Made by a program: the position numbers and the translations under genes
Assembly: GCA_009698575.1 (NCBI GenBank)
Contig: WLPX01000002.1
Coordinates: 45,434 to 109,433, forward strand
DNA: 64,000 nt
DNA from: Actinomycetota bacterium
GTDB lineage: Bacteria; Actinomycetota; Actinomycetes; S36-B12; UBA5976
Direction of reading: 5' to 3'
Notes under the pieces: generated by a model
What the model was told of the DNA's origin: nothing
Databases searched by the model: none
Seen by the model: only the letters and a program-made list of their open reading frames with translations
In this document: positions 22,004-30,372 of the stretch, piece by piece
How positions within the stretch are numbered: position 1 is the stretch's first letter
How the letters are laid out: each line of letters begins with the position of its first letter

Positions 22004-24865
22004 CTACTTCTTAGGCGAAGGCTTTCCTACAGTTAACAATGGTTTCAAGTACTTAGCGGTGTGACTAGATTTATGATTTGCAACATCTTCCGGTGTCCCA
22101 GTCACAACTACTTTGCCGCCACCGGAACCACCCTCTGGTCCCATGTCAATAACCCAGTCTGCAGTCTTAATTACATCTAAATTGTGCTCGATGACAATTA
22201 CGGTATTGCCTTTTTCAACTAAGGAGTGCAGAACTATTAACAATTTTCTGACGTCTTCGAAATGCAAGCCGGTAGTCGGCTCATCCAATACATAGACCGT
22301 GCGGCCAGTTGAGCGCTTTTGCAATTCTGACGAGAGTTTCACGCGCTGCGCTTCGCCACCACTTAATGTTGTTGCAGGTTGACCCAGGCGAACGTACCCC
22401 AGGCCAACATCAACCAAGGTCTGTAAATGCCTAGCAATTGCCGGAATGGCTGCAAAAAATTCCAAGGCTTTTTCAACCGGCATATTCAAGACATCGGCAA
22501 TGGTCTTCTTCTTGTAATGCACTTCCAAAGTTTCACGGTTGTATCTTGCTCCGTGACAAACTTCGCACGGAACATATACATCGGGCAAGAAATTCATCTC
22601 GATCTTTAAGGTGCCATCTCCCGAACAGGATTCACAGCGACCGCCCTTAACGTTGAAAGAGAATCTACCTTGTTGGTATCCCCGCATTTTCGCTTCCGGG
22701 GTATCAGCAAATAACTTGCGCACGTGATCGAAAACTCCGGTGTAAGTCGCTGGATTCGATCGCGGAGTTCTACCGATTGGACTTTGATCAACGTGTACTA
22801 CTTTGTCTAGCTGATCTATACCATCAATTTTTTTGTGGCGACCTGGAACCGTGCGCGCTCCGTTTAAGTCTCGAGCAAGCACGTTGTACAAAATGTCATT
22901 AATAAGGGTCGATTTTCCAGAGCCAGATACGCCAGTGACTGCGGCAAAAACTCCGAGCGGGATGTCTACCTTTACATCCGCCAAGTTATGTTCTTTGGCT
23001 CCGTGAATAGTAAGCATTCTTGACTTATCAACCGGGCGTCGGATCGCTGGTACCGCAATAGATTTCTTGCCTGATAAGTACTGGCCAGTTAGTGATTCTT
23101 TAGTTTTGATCAACTTTTCATATGATCCGCTCGAAACCACATGACCACCGTGCTCGCCAGCACCTGGTCCGATATCAACGATCCAGTCGGCAGTACGAAT
23201 GGTGTCTTCATCGTGCTCCACCACAATCAAGGTATTTCCCAGGTCACGAAGTCGAATTAAAGTCTCGATAAGTCGATGGTTATCTCGTTGGTGTAATCCA
23301 ATACTTGGTTCATCCAGAACATACAAGACACCGGTAAGGCCACTACCAATCTGAGTAGCCAGACGAATTCGCTGCGCTTCCCCACCAGCCAATGATCCAG
23401 CGGGCCGTTCCAGCGACAAATAATCCAAGCCAACATCAATCAAGAAAGCTAATCGTTCATTTACTTCTTTCAACACTCGATCAGCGATTGCGCGTTCGCG
23501 TGGCGATAGTTCAAGTACCTTTAGGAATTCAGCACATTCTCCAATTGGTAGCTCAGCAATCTGGGCAATGCTCTTTTCGTTAAGTGTTACTGCAAGTGAC
23601 AGTGGTTTCAGGCGCGCACCATGACATGCCGGGCACGGAACTTCGCGCATGTACCCTTCGAGTTTTTCACGGCTTGAATCACTCTCTGATTCTTGATGCT
23701 TTCGCTCAATGTATTGAATAACGCCTTCGAACCCAGTTGAATAAGTGCGTTGTCTGCCATAACGATTCTTGTACTTAACCTGGACTTCATGGTCATGGCC
23801 ATGCAATAGCGCGTTACGGGCTTTTACTGGGAGCTTTTTCCACGGAATCTCTAGATCGAATTCCAGTTCTTTGGAAAGCGCTTTAGTTAGCCGAAAGAAA
23901 TAATCAAAGATGTGTCCCGATGCCCACGGATCGATTGCACCTTCAGATAGCGAAAGATCCGGATTTGGGATAACCAAGTCCACATCTACTTCCATTCTGA
24001 TGCCAAGACCAGTGCATTCTGGGCAGGCACCAAATGGTGAATTGAAAGAAAATGATCTTGGCTCTAGCTCTTCGAATTGATTGCCATCGAATAAGCAGAC
24101 CAAGTGCTCGCTAAACATGCGCTCGCGCTCTGGATCATCCTCGGGCAGGTCCACGAACTCAAGAGTCACAAGTCCACCGGATAATCGCAGGGCGGTTTCT
24201 ACGCTGTCAGTGAGCCTGCGCGCTGCATCTGCTTTAACTGCAAGTCGGTCTACCACAACTTCGATCGTGTGCTTTTCCTGTTTCTTAAGTTTTGGTGGCT
24301 CTTCCAACGGATAAACCACACCGTCGATACGAGCTCGCGCAAATCCTTGCGACTGCAGACTACGAAACAGTTCTGCATATTCCCCTTTACGTTCTCTGAT
24401 GACAGGAGCTAGTAACTGGAATCTGGTGCCTTCTTTGATTTCCAAAATTCGATCCACAATTTGCTGTGGGGATTGCCTTGCGATTGGTCGGCCGCAGTCT
24501 GGGCAATGTGGTCGCCCAGCTCGCGCGAAAAGCAGGCGCAAGTAATCGTAAACCTCAGTGATAGTTCCCACAGTTGAGCGCGGATTGCGATTAGTGGATT
24601 TTTGATCGATTGATACCGCTGGCGATAGGCCCTCAATAAAATCCACATCAGGCTTATCCATTTGCCCAAGGAATTGCCGGGCATACGCGGACAAAGATTC
24701 AACGTACCGACGTTGACCTTCCGCAAAAATTGTGTCAAATGCCAATGATGACTTACCTGAGCCAGATAGCCCGGTAAATACAATTAGCGAATCGCGAGGC
24801 AGATCAATATTGATGTCTTTGAGGTTATGTTCCCGAGCGCCTCTGACAATTAGTTGATCAACCAC
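22004..24865 (-). CDS. uvrA: Excinuclease ABC subunit A
   Basis: Damage-recognition ATPase of nucleotide excision repair (953 residues, usual length). Two ABC modules are visible: the first Walker [10 protein letters not shown] lies near residue 33 and the second GVSGSGKST in the C-terminal half, with LAGGEAQR and LSGGEAQR signatures. Zinc-finger cysteine pairs occur in CPECTG, CPACHG and CESCSG/CEVCHG. GTG start with a leaderless-type -10 (TAGCAT). The first gene of the uvrA-uvrC-rapZ-yvcK-whiA unit. Confidence 0.97.
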   Translation of the reverse strand: MVDQLIVRGAREHNLKDINIDLPRDSLIVFTGLSGSGKSSLAFDTIFAEGQRRYVESLSAYARQFLGQMDKPDVDFIEGLSPAVSIDQKSTNRNPRSTVGTITEVYDYLRLLFARAGRPHCPDCGRPIARQSPQQIVDRILEIKEGTRFQLLAPVIRERKGEYAELFRSLQSQGFARARIDGVVYPLEEPPKLKKQEKHTIEVVVDRLAVKADAARRLTDSVETALRLSGGLVTLEFVDLPEDDPERERMFSEHLVCLFDGNQFEELEPRSFSFNSPFGACPECTGLGIRMEVDVDLVIPNPDLSLSEGAIDPWASGHIFDYFFRLTKALSKELEFDLEIPWKKLPVKARNALLHGHDHEVQVKYKNRYGRQRTYSTGFEGVIQYIERKHQESESDSSREKLEGYMREVPCPACHGARLKPLSLAVTLNEKSIAQIAELPIGECAEFLKVLELSPRERAIADRVLKEVNERLAFLIDVGLDYLSLERPAGSLAGGEAQRIRLATQIGSGLTGVLYVLDEPSIGLHQRDNHRLIETLIRLRDLGNTLIVVEHDEDTIRTADWIVDIGPGAGEHGGHVVSSGSYEKLIKTKESLTGQYLSGKKSIAVPAIRRPVDKSRMLTIHGAKEHNLADVKVDIPLGVFAAVTGVSGSGKSTLINDILYNVLARDLNGARTVPGRHKKIDGIDQLDKVVHVDQSPIGRTPRSNPATYTGVFDHVRKLFADTPEAKMRGYQQGRFSFNVKGGRCESCSGDGTLKIEMNFLPDVYVPCEVCHGARYNRETLEVHYKKKTIADVLNMPVEKALEFFAAIPAIARHLQTLVDVGLGYVRLGQPATTLSGGEAQRVKLSSELQKRSTGRTVYVLDEPTTGLHFEDVRKLLIVLHSLVEKGNTVIVIEHNLDVIKTADWVIDMGPEGGSGGGKVVVTGTPEDVANHKSSHTAKYLKPLLTVGKPSPKK

Positions 24866-24871
24866 GCTTCT

Positions 24872-24877
24872 ATGCTA
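24872..24877 (-). promoter_or_regulatory. -10 element TAGCAT, leaderless promoter of uvrA
   Basis: TAGCAT ends 6 bases before the uvrA GTG, without a Shine-Dalgarno. I see no LexA-type box in the preceding 70 bp. Confidence 0.5.
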
Positions 24878-24938
24878 GTTGTCGACCTCCTCGAGCGCAT
24901 CGCAGATCCAGCCAGCATGCACACGAACCATTGAATCC

Positions 24939-25979
24939 TCAGGCTTGCAAATCTCCTGATCCAAGGTGCTCAATTCCTTCACCGCGGTGTTCTTCGGACT
25001 CTTCAACTGCGTGAGAAATCTCCGAGTGCTTTGCCAATTCTGGAGACCGGCGCACGGCAACCAAGCTCGTAACTACCGTTACCCCTAAAACAGTTGCGAT
25101 AAAGGTCAAAGATTGCTCAATTGTGACATGAGGCGGGTGCAGGTCAGTAGTGCCAGCTAGCGCTTCCAAGAAAAGCTTTATCGCGATAAACCCCAGAATT
25201 ATAGCTAGACCTCGGGCCAAGTAGATGATCTTTGCAAGTAGTCCATCAAGCAAGAAATACAACTGACGTAATCCCATGAGCGCAAAGGCATTAGCCGCAA
25301 AAACTAAATAGGGTTCTTTGGTGAGGCCAAAGATGGCTGGAATTGAATCCAGCGCAAAGAGTAAGTCTGTGGTTCCAACTGCAAGAATCACTACGAAGAG
25401 TGGTGTGATAAATCGCTTGCCATCAATTTTCACAGAAAGTTTGGTGCCGACGTATTCACGCGTAGTTGCAAAGTACCTTTCAACAAGTCGGATCAGTCCA
25501 TTGCCTTCTAGGTCTGGTTCTTCGTCGTGGGAGCGCCAAACCGAAATAGCTGTGTAAAGCAAGAAAGCCGCAAATACGTAGAACGTGGCAGCAAATCTAG
25601 AAATGGCAGCGGCGCCAACCACTATGAGGAGTCCTCGCAGCACGATAGCTATTGCGACGCCAATCAGTAGGACTCGATGCTTCAATATTTCAGGTACCGC
25701 AAATGAGGACATAAGAACGATGAATACGAAAAGGTTATCCACGGAAAGGCTGTACTCAGTTATCCAGCCTGCTAGGAATTGTTGGCCGTATTCAGCGCCA
25801 AAATAATTCCAAACGAAGACGGCAAACAACAGCGCTGCAATTATGTATGCAACCACCCAACGGGCTGCTTGTTTAGGACCAAAAACGTGTGGTCTGGCAT
25901 CTACAACCACAAAATCCAAAATAAAGGCAGCTGCGAGGATACCGAGGGTCATAATCCAGAGAGCGGTAGAAACGTTCAT
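24939..25979 (-). CDS. TerC/Alx-family membrane protein, probable metal (Mn) exporter
   Basis: Integral membrane protein (346 residues) with about nine hydrophobic helices. The two acidic family motifs are seen in SLSVDNLFVFIVLM near residue 80 and in LLFALDSIPAIFG near 210. TerC/Alx proteins are linked to manganese efflux and to loading metalloenzymes during secretion in other bacteria. The C-terminal tail (about 305-346) is hydrophilic and rich in His and Glu (HSEISHAVEESEEHRGEG), which may bind metal. ATG start, leaderless-type TAGGGT. No yybP-type manganese riboswitch fits in the 28 bp before uvrB. It sits alone between uvrB and uvrA. Confidence 0.88.
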   Translation of the reverse strand: MNVSTALWIMTLGILAAAFILDFVVVDARPHVFGPKQAARWVVAYIIAALLFAVFVWNYFGAEYGQQFLAGWITEYSLSVDNLFVFIVLMSSFAVPEILKHRVLLIGVAIAIVLRGLLIVVGAAAISRFAATFYVFAAFLLYTAISVWRSHDEEPDLEGNGLIRLVERYFATTREYVGTKLSVKIDGKRFITPLFVVILAVGTTDLLFALDSIPAIFGLTKEPYLVFAANAFALMGLRQLYFLLDGLLAKIIYLARGLAIILGFIAIKLFLEALAGTTDLHPPHVTIEQSLTFIATVLGVTVVTSLVAVRRSPELAKHSEISHAVEESEEHRGEGIEHLGSGDLQA

Positions 25980-25985
25980 TTGTCA

Positions 25986-25991
25986 ACCCTA
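25986..25991 (-). promoter_or_regulatory. -10 element TAGGGT, leaderless promoter of terC
   Basis: TAGGGT ends 6 bases before the terC ATG; no Shine-Dalgarno. Confidence 0.5.
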
Positions 25992-26007
25992 CCCACAGCG
26001 ACCAGAT

Positions 26008-28083
26008 CTAAACGTGACCCGCCTGCGACATTTGTCGTAGTTCCTTCTTCAATTCGTGAATCTCATCTCGCAACCGCGCGGCAACCTCAAACTGCAATTC
26101 GCTAGCTGCAGTGCGCATTTGCTCTGACAACTGATCGATTAAGTCACCCAAATCTCGAGCCGGGATGCTGCGTAGATTTTCGCGAACTGAAGTTGGTATT
26201 CGAACTCCAGATTTCTGTTCGGCCATGAACAATTCGGTATCGTCATCTTCCCTAGAAATTAAGTCAGTAATATCGGCAATCTTTTTGCGTAACGGTTGTG
26301 GATCCAGGCCGTGCTCCAAGTTGTAAGCAACTTGCTTAGCCCGCCGACGATTAGTTTCGTCAATTGCCACTCGCATGGATTCCGTGATTTTATCGGCGTA
26401 CATGTGTACTTCACCCGAGACGTTACGCGCCGCGCGGCCAATCGTTTGAATCAAGCTGCGATGGCTTCGTAGAAATCCTTCTTTGTCTGCATCCAAAATC
26501 GAAACAAGTGAGACTTCAGGTAAGTCCAAGCCTTCACGAAGCAAGTTGATACCGACCAGTACGTCGTACTCCCCTAGCCGCAATTCGCGGAGCAACTCAA
26601 CTCGGCGCAGGGTATCGATCTCAGAGTGCAAATAGCGGACCCGAATACCTTGCTCGAGCAAGTAATCCGTTAAATCCTCAGACATTTTTTTAGTCAGCGT
26701 TGTCACCAGAACTCGGGTGCCATTTTCCGCACGAATTCGGATTTCGTGGATCAAATCATCTATCTGCCCAGCTGTTGGCTTCACGATGATTTCTGGATCA
26801 ACTAAACCTGTTGGCCGGATCACTTGCTCAACAACATCGCCTTCGACAACACCGAGTTCGTATGGACCGGGTGTTGCAGACAAATAGACAGTTTGGCCAA
26901 CGCGGTCCAAGAATTCCGGCCATTTCAGCGGACGGTTATCCATTGCACTTGGTAGCCGGAAGCCATGTTCTACTAAGGTTCGCTTCCGAGAGGCGTCGCC
27001 TTCGTACATTGCCCCAATCTGTGGCACTGTTACGTGGCTTTCGTCTATGACAAGGAGGAAGTCCTCGGGGAAATAATCCAACAAACAGTTTGGAGCAGAA
27101 CCAGGATCACGACCGTCAATGTGACGAGAATAGTTTTCAATCCCAGAGCAGAACCCTAGGTTTTGCATCATCTCGATGTCATAAGACGTTCGCATCTTTA
27201 GTCGTTGTGCTTCAAGCAGTTTTCCTTGCCCTTCGAGTTCTGGAACTCGCACTGCCACTTCGGCTTCGATAGCGCTAATTGCCCGATTCATTCGTTCTGG
27301 GCCAGCCGTGTAATGCGAGGCAGGGAATATGTAAATCTCGCTATCGTCAGTCAATATTTCACCAGTAACTGGATGTAGTGACATCAATCGATCAACATCA
27401 TCGCCAAACATCTCGATTCGTACTGGATGTTCTTCGTATACGGGATAAACCTCAATCGTGTCGCCGCGAACCCGGAATGTGCCTCTTGTGAATGCGATGT
27501 CATTTCGGTTGTATTGGATGTCCACTAGCTGGCGCAGCAAGGAATCTCGATCTAACGACTCACCTACCTTGAGGCGGATCATTCGATCTACATATTCTTG
27601 GGGCGTTCCTAGGCCATAGATACAGGAAACGCTGGCCACCACGATTACATCACGCCTTGTTAGCAATGAATTAGTTGCGCTGTGGCGAAGCCTTTCAACT
27701 TCCTCATTAACCGAGGAGTCCTTCTCGATAAAAGTATCGCTTTGCGGAATATACGCTTCGGGCTGGTAATAGTCGTAGTACGAGACGAAATACTCAACCG
27801 CATTATTTGGCATTAACTCACGAAATTCGTTAGCTAGCTGAGCTGCCAATGTCTTGTTTGGCGCTAGTACCAAAGTGGGACGCTGCAATTTTTCAATCAG
27901 CCATGCGGTAGTTGCGCTTTTTCCAGTACCCGTTGCACCCAGCAGAACCACATTTTTAGATCCAGACAATATCCTGCGTTCAATTTCCGCAATAGCCGCA
28001 GGTTGATCACCAGCTGGAACGAAATCGCTAATTACCTCAAATGGCGCTACCGTGCGCTGCAAGTCGGTAATGGGTCTAGTCAC
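26008..28083 (-). CDS. uvrB: Excinuclease ABC subunit B
   Basis: Helicase-like damage-verification subunit (691 residues). Walker A GATGTGKS is at 49-56; the DNA-probing beta-hairpin includes [16 protein letters not shown] near 100; the helicase motifs DESHVT and QTIGRAARN are present, and a C-terminal UVR motif ([29 protein letters not shown]) couples to UvrC. GTG start with a leaderless-type TAGTCT. A LexA-like box lies 37 bp upstream inside coaE. Confidence 0.97.
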   Translation of the reverse strand: MTRPITDLQRTVAPFEVISDFVPAGDQPAAIAEIERRILSGSKNVVLLGATGTGKSATTAWLIEKLQRPTLVLAPNKTLAAQLANEFRELMPNNAVEYFVSYYDYYQPEAYIPQSDTFIEKDSSVNEEVERLRHSATNSLLTRRDVIVVASVSCIYGLGTPQEYVDRMIRLKVGESLDRDSLLRQLVDIQYNRNDIAFTRGTFRVRGDTIEVYPVYEEHPVRIEMFGDDVDRLMSLHPVTGEILTDDSEIYIFPASHYTAGPERMNRAISAIEAEVAVRVPELEGQGKLLEAQRLKMRTSYDIEMMQNLGFCSGIENYSRHIDGRDPGSAPNCLLDYFPEDFLLVIDESHVTVPQIGAMYEGDASRKRTLVEHGFRLPSAMDNRPLKWPEFLDRVGQTVYLSATPGPYELGVVEGDVVEQVIRPTGLVDPEIIVKPTAGQIDDLIHEIRIRAENGTRVLVTTLTKKMSEDLTDYLLEQGIRVRYLHSEIDTLRRVELLRELRLGEYDVLVGINLLREGLDLPEVSLVSILDADKEGFLRSHRSLIQTIGRAARNVSGEVHMYADKITESMRVAIDETNRRRAKQVAYNLEHGLDPQPLRKKIADITDLISREDDDTELFMAEQKSGVRIPTSVRENLRSIPARDLGDLIDQLSEQMRTAASELQFEVAARLRDEIHELKKELRQMSQAGHV

Positions 28084-28089
28084 ATACCA

Positions 28090-28095
28090 AGACTA
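28090..28095 (-). promoter_or_regulatory. -10 element TAGTCT, leaderless promoter of uvrB
   Basis: TAGTCT ends 6 bases before the uvrB GTG; the hexamer lies in the 9 bp between coaE and uvrB and runs into the coaE stop. Confidence 0.5.
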
Positions 28096-28674
28096 AGGGT
28101 TTATCTCACGCCACACTTGTTCAACCTGAGTTCGAAACGACTCGAGTGTGCCGTCGTTTACCAGGATGTAGTCTGCAACGTCACGTCGCGCTTCATCGGA
28201 TGCTTGATTTCGCATCCGCGCAGCAATGTCTGGCGCAGCCAACCCACGTGCAATCAATCTTGATTCACGTAATTCAGTAGGTGCCAAAACCATGATGATC
28301 TTGTCGAACTGTGCCTGCATCTGCTTTTCAAGTAGCAATGGGGTGTCATACAGAACTATCGAAGTTTCCGGCAGTGACTCACGAATTTGGGTAACGCGAG
28401 CAATAACAGCAGGATGGATAATGTCTTCGAGCTGACTTAATTTACTTGAATCATTGAATACCAATTTGGCCAATTCTTTGCGATCGATGTTTCCTGAGCT
28501 ATCAAGGATGCCATCGCCGAATTTTTCAAGAACTCTTTCGTAGCCAACTTGACCCGGCTCAAGGACTTCCTTTGCAATGGCGTCAGCATCTATGTGGATA
28601 GCTCCCAGATCAGCGAACATCTTGGCAGCAGTTGATTTCCCGCTGCCGATACCACCACTAATTCCTAAGTACAC
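28093..28674 (-). CDS. coaE: Dephospho-CoA kinase
   Basis: Last enzyme of coenzyme A synthesis (193 residues), phosphorylating the 3'-hydroxyl of dephospho-CoA. Walker A GGIGSGKS is at 7-14; IHIDADAIAKEVLEPG carries the catalytic aspartate, and the LID region with arginines follows near 135-160. GTG start with leaderless-type TAAGGT. Its position between rpsA and uvrB is the usual actinobacterial order. Many actinobacterial CoaE proteins carry an extra C-terminal GrpB-like domain; this one does not. Confidence 0.95.
   Translation of the reverse strand: MYLGISGGIGSGKSTAAKMFADLGAIHIDADAIAKEVLEPGQVGYERVLEKFGDGILDSSGNIDRKELAKLVFNDSSKLSQLEDIIHPAVIARVTQIRESLPETSIVLYDTPLLLEKQMQAQFDKIIMVLAPTELRESRLIARGLAAPDIAARMRNQASDEARRDVADYILVNDGTLESFRTQVEQVWREINP
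28120..28135. promoter_or_regulatory. LexA-like SOS box upstream of uvrB
   Basis: On the minus strand TCGAACTCAGGTTGAA matches the actinobacterial/Gram-positive dyad TCGAAC-N4-GTTCGA at 10 of 12 positions. It lies within the coaE C-terminal codons, 37 bp before the uvrB start. Candidate only. Confidence 0.35.
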
Positions 28675-28680
28675 AGATCA

Positions 28681-28686
28681 ACCTTA
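28681..28686 (-). promoter_or_regulatory. -10 element TAAGGT, leaderless promoter of coaE
   Basis: TAAGGT ends 6 bases before the coaE GTG, downstream of the rpsA terminator; no Shine-Dalgarno. Confidence 0.5.
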
Positions 28687-28714
28687 ACTTGATTAGTCAC
28701 CATACTTTGATAGG

Positions 28715-28754
28715 CAAAAAAGAAAAGCGGCTGCCATAGACAGCCGCTTTTCTT
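28715..28754 (-). terminator. Rho-independent terminator of rpsA
   Basis: On the minus strand a 14-bp stem (AAGAAAAGCGGCTG pairing with its complement) with a 6-7-nt loop is followed by a run of U. It begins about 8 bases after the rpsA stop. Clear intrinsic terminator. Confidence 0.92.
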
Positions 28755-28761
28755 AATCAAA

Positions 28762-30213
28762 TTACTCTGACTTATCGGCCAGTTCAGTGCGCAATGCCTG
28801 CAGTCCAGCATCTTCAGACAAAGTGCCCTCAGAAGTAGTTTCACCTGAATACGAAGTTGGTACTTCGGCTTCGGCATTTGCAGCAGCATCAGCTTTCTTG
28901 GATTCGCCAACAGCAGCCTTGTGAGCTTCCCACTTGGCATGAGCTTGGGCGTACTGAAGTTCCCATGCAGCTTTCTTCTCTTCGTTACCAGGTAACCATT
29001 CGTTGGTATCTGAATCAAAGCCTTCTGGGTAAATGTAGTTTCCATTTTCGTCATACTGATTCATGCCGTAAAGACCTGCATCAAAAGTGTCTGCTTCGTC
29101 TACATCAACATCTTCATTTGCCTGACGTAGCGAAAGTGAAATTCGACGACGCTCTAGGTCGATGTCAATTACCTTGACGAAAGTAGAGTCACCAACCTGA
29201 ACAACTTGCTCTGGAATTTCCACGTGGCGACCGGCAAGTTCGGAAATGTGAACCAAGCCTTCAATGCCATCACTTACGCGCACAAAGGCACCAAATGGAA
29301 CAAGCTTGGTGACTTCACCAGGAACAACTTGTCCCATAGTGTGTGTGCGAGCGAAATGCTGCCATGGATCTTCTTGAGTTGACTTAAGGGATAGCGAAAC
29401 GCGTTCCCGATCGAAATCTACTTCAAGTACTTCCACTGTTACTTCTTGGCCAACTTCGACAACCTTTGACGGATGATCTACGTGTTCCCATGAAAGTTCA
29501 GAAACGTGAACTAGGCCATCTACGCCACCAAGATCAACGAAGGCACCGAAGTTAACGATGCTGGATACGACACCCTTACGGATTTGACCCTTTTCAAGTT
29601 GGTTCAAGAAGCCGTGACGGACTGCGCTCTGTGACTGTTCTAGGTAGGCGCGACGAGAAAGCACAACATTGTTGCGATTCTTATCAAGCTCAATGATCTT
29701 GGCTTCGATTTGCTTGCCAATGTATGGCGCAAGATCGCGCACGCGACGCATTTCAACAAGTGACGCTGGCAAGAAGCCACGAAGTCCGATGTCCATGATC
29801 AAGCCGCCCTTGACGACTTCGATGACAGTGCCGGTAACGACGCCATCTTCTTCCTTGATCTTTTCGATTGAACCCCAAGCACGTTCGTACTGCGCGCGCT
29901 TCTTGGAAAGAATTAATTGACCTTCTTTATCTTCCTTCTGCAACACAAGAGCTTCGATGATATCGCCAACAGTTACAACTTCATTGGGATCGATATCGTG
30001 CTTGATGCTTAGTTCGCGAGAAGGGATAATTCCTTCGGTCTTGTAGCCGATGTCGACGAGAACTTCGTCGCGGCTTACTTTTACAACAATGCCTTCAACG
30101 ATGTCGCCATCATTAAAAGGTTTGATAGTGGCGTCAACGGCGGCCATGAATTCTTCGGCTGATGCGAAATCGTCGACGGTGGAGAAGTTGCTCTTGTCAG
30201 TAGTGACAGTCAT
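28762..30213 (-). CDS. rpsA: 30S ribosomal protein S1
   Basis: Actinobacterial-length S1 (483 residues) with four S1 RNA-binding domains in tandem (first about residues 35-105, then 122-190, 207-280, 293-365) and an acidic Glu/Ala-rich tail. The start used is the ATG at 30213, which has a GAGG Shine-Dalgarno 10 bases upstream; a longer reading from 30258 starts inside the leader and adds non-conserved residues. It has a recognisable promoter, a leader of about 95 nt and an intrinsic terminator, so it is probably a single transcription unit. Confidence 0.95.
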   Translation of the reverse strand: MTVTTDKSNFSTVDDFASAEEFMAAVDATIKPFNDGDIVEGIVVKVSRDEVLVDIGYKTEGIIPSRELSIKHDIDPNEVVTVGDIIEALVLQKEDKEGQLILSKKRAQYERAWGSIEKIKEEDGVVTGTVIEVVKGGLIMDIGLRGFLPASLVEMRRVRDLAPYIGKQIEAKIIELDKNRNNVVLSRRAYLEQSQSAVRHGFLNQLEKGQIRKGVVSSIVNFGAFVDLGGVDGLVHVSELSWEHVDHPSKVVEVGQEVTVEVLEVDFDRERVSLSLKSTQEDPWQHFARTHTMGQVVPGEVTKLVPFGAFVRVSDGIEGLVHISELAGRHVEIPEQVVQVGDSTFVKVIDIDLERRRISLSLRQANEDVDVDEADTFDAGLYGMNQYDENGNYIYPEGFDSDTNEWLPGNEEKKAAWELQYAQAHAKWEAHKAAVGESKKADAAANAEAEVPTSYSGETTSEGTLSEDAGLQALRTELADKSE

Positions 30214-30273
30214 TAAGTTATTGCCTCGATGCGGATAGAAATAGTGCGGATGTTGCATTCTTTCCTTGCGGAT

Positions 30274-30299
30274 CCCGTGGAACTAGGTCTGTCCATGGG
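30274..30299 (-). promoter_or_regulatory. Imperfect stem-loop in the rpsA leader
   Basis: CCCATGGA pairs with TCCACGGG on the minus strand (7 of 8 pairs, 10-nt loop) in the untranslated leader, 60 bp before the start codon. It could serve S1 autoregulation, but no known structure was recognised. Confidence 0.3.
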
Positions 30300-30316
30300 C
30301 AAATGGCAACCTTCTA

Positions 30317-30345
30317 AGGATAGGGATGCGAGTTTGCTGGGTCAA
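30317..30345 (-). promoter_or_regulatory. sigma-A-type promoter of rpsA
   Basis: TTGACC (30345-30340) and TATCCT (30322-30317) are separated by 17 bp, a near-canonical -35/-10 pair. Transcription would start near 30310, giving a leader of about 97 nt. This is the best two-box promoter in the window. Confidence 0.65.
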
Positions 30346-30364
30346 AACCTATTGCCCCAGCAAA
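30333..30364 (-). terminator. Stem-loop after polA, no U-tract
   Basis: TTTGCTGGG pairs with CCCAGCAAA (9 bp, 14-nt loop) just after the polA stop. It lacks a U-run and overlaps the rpsA -35, so it may be a weak terminator or a processing site. Confidence 0.35.
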
Positions 30365-30372
30365 ATGTGGCT

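Noticed and set aside
24875..25060. 61-residue minus-strand frame between uvrA and terC
   Set aside because: Mostly overlaps the terC 3' end in another frame; no start signal; composition unlike the neighbours.
28665..29054. 129-residue frame overlapping the rpsA 3' end
   Set aside because: Alternate-frame reading of the S1 tail running through the rpsA terminator.
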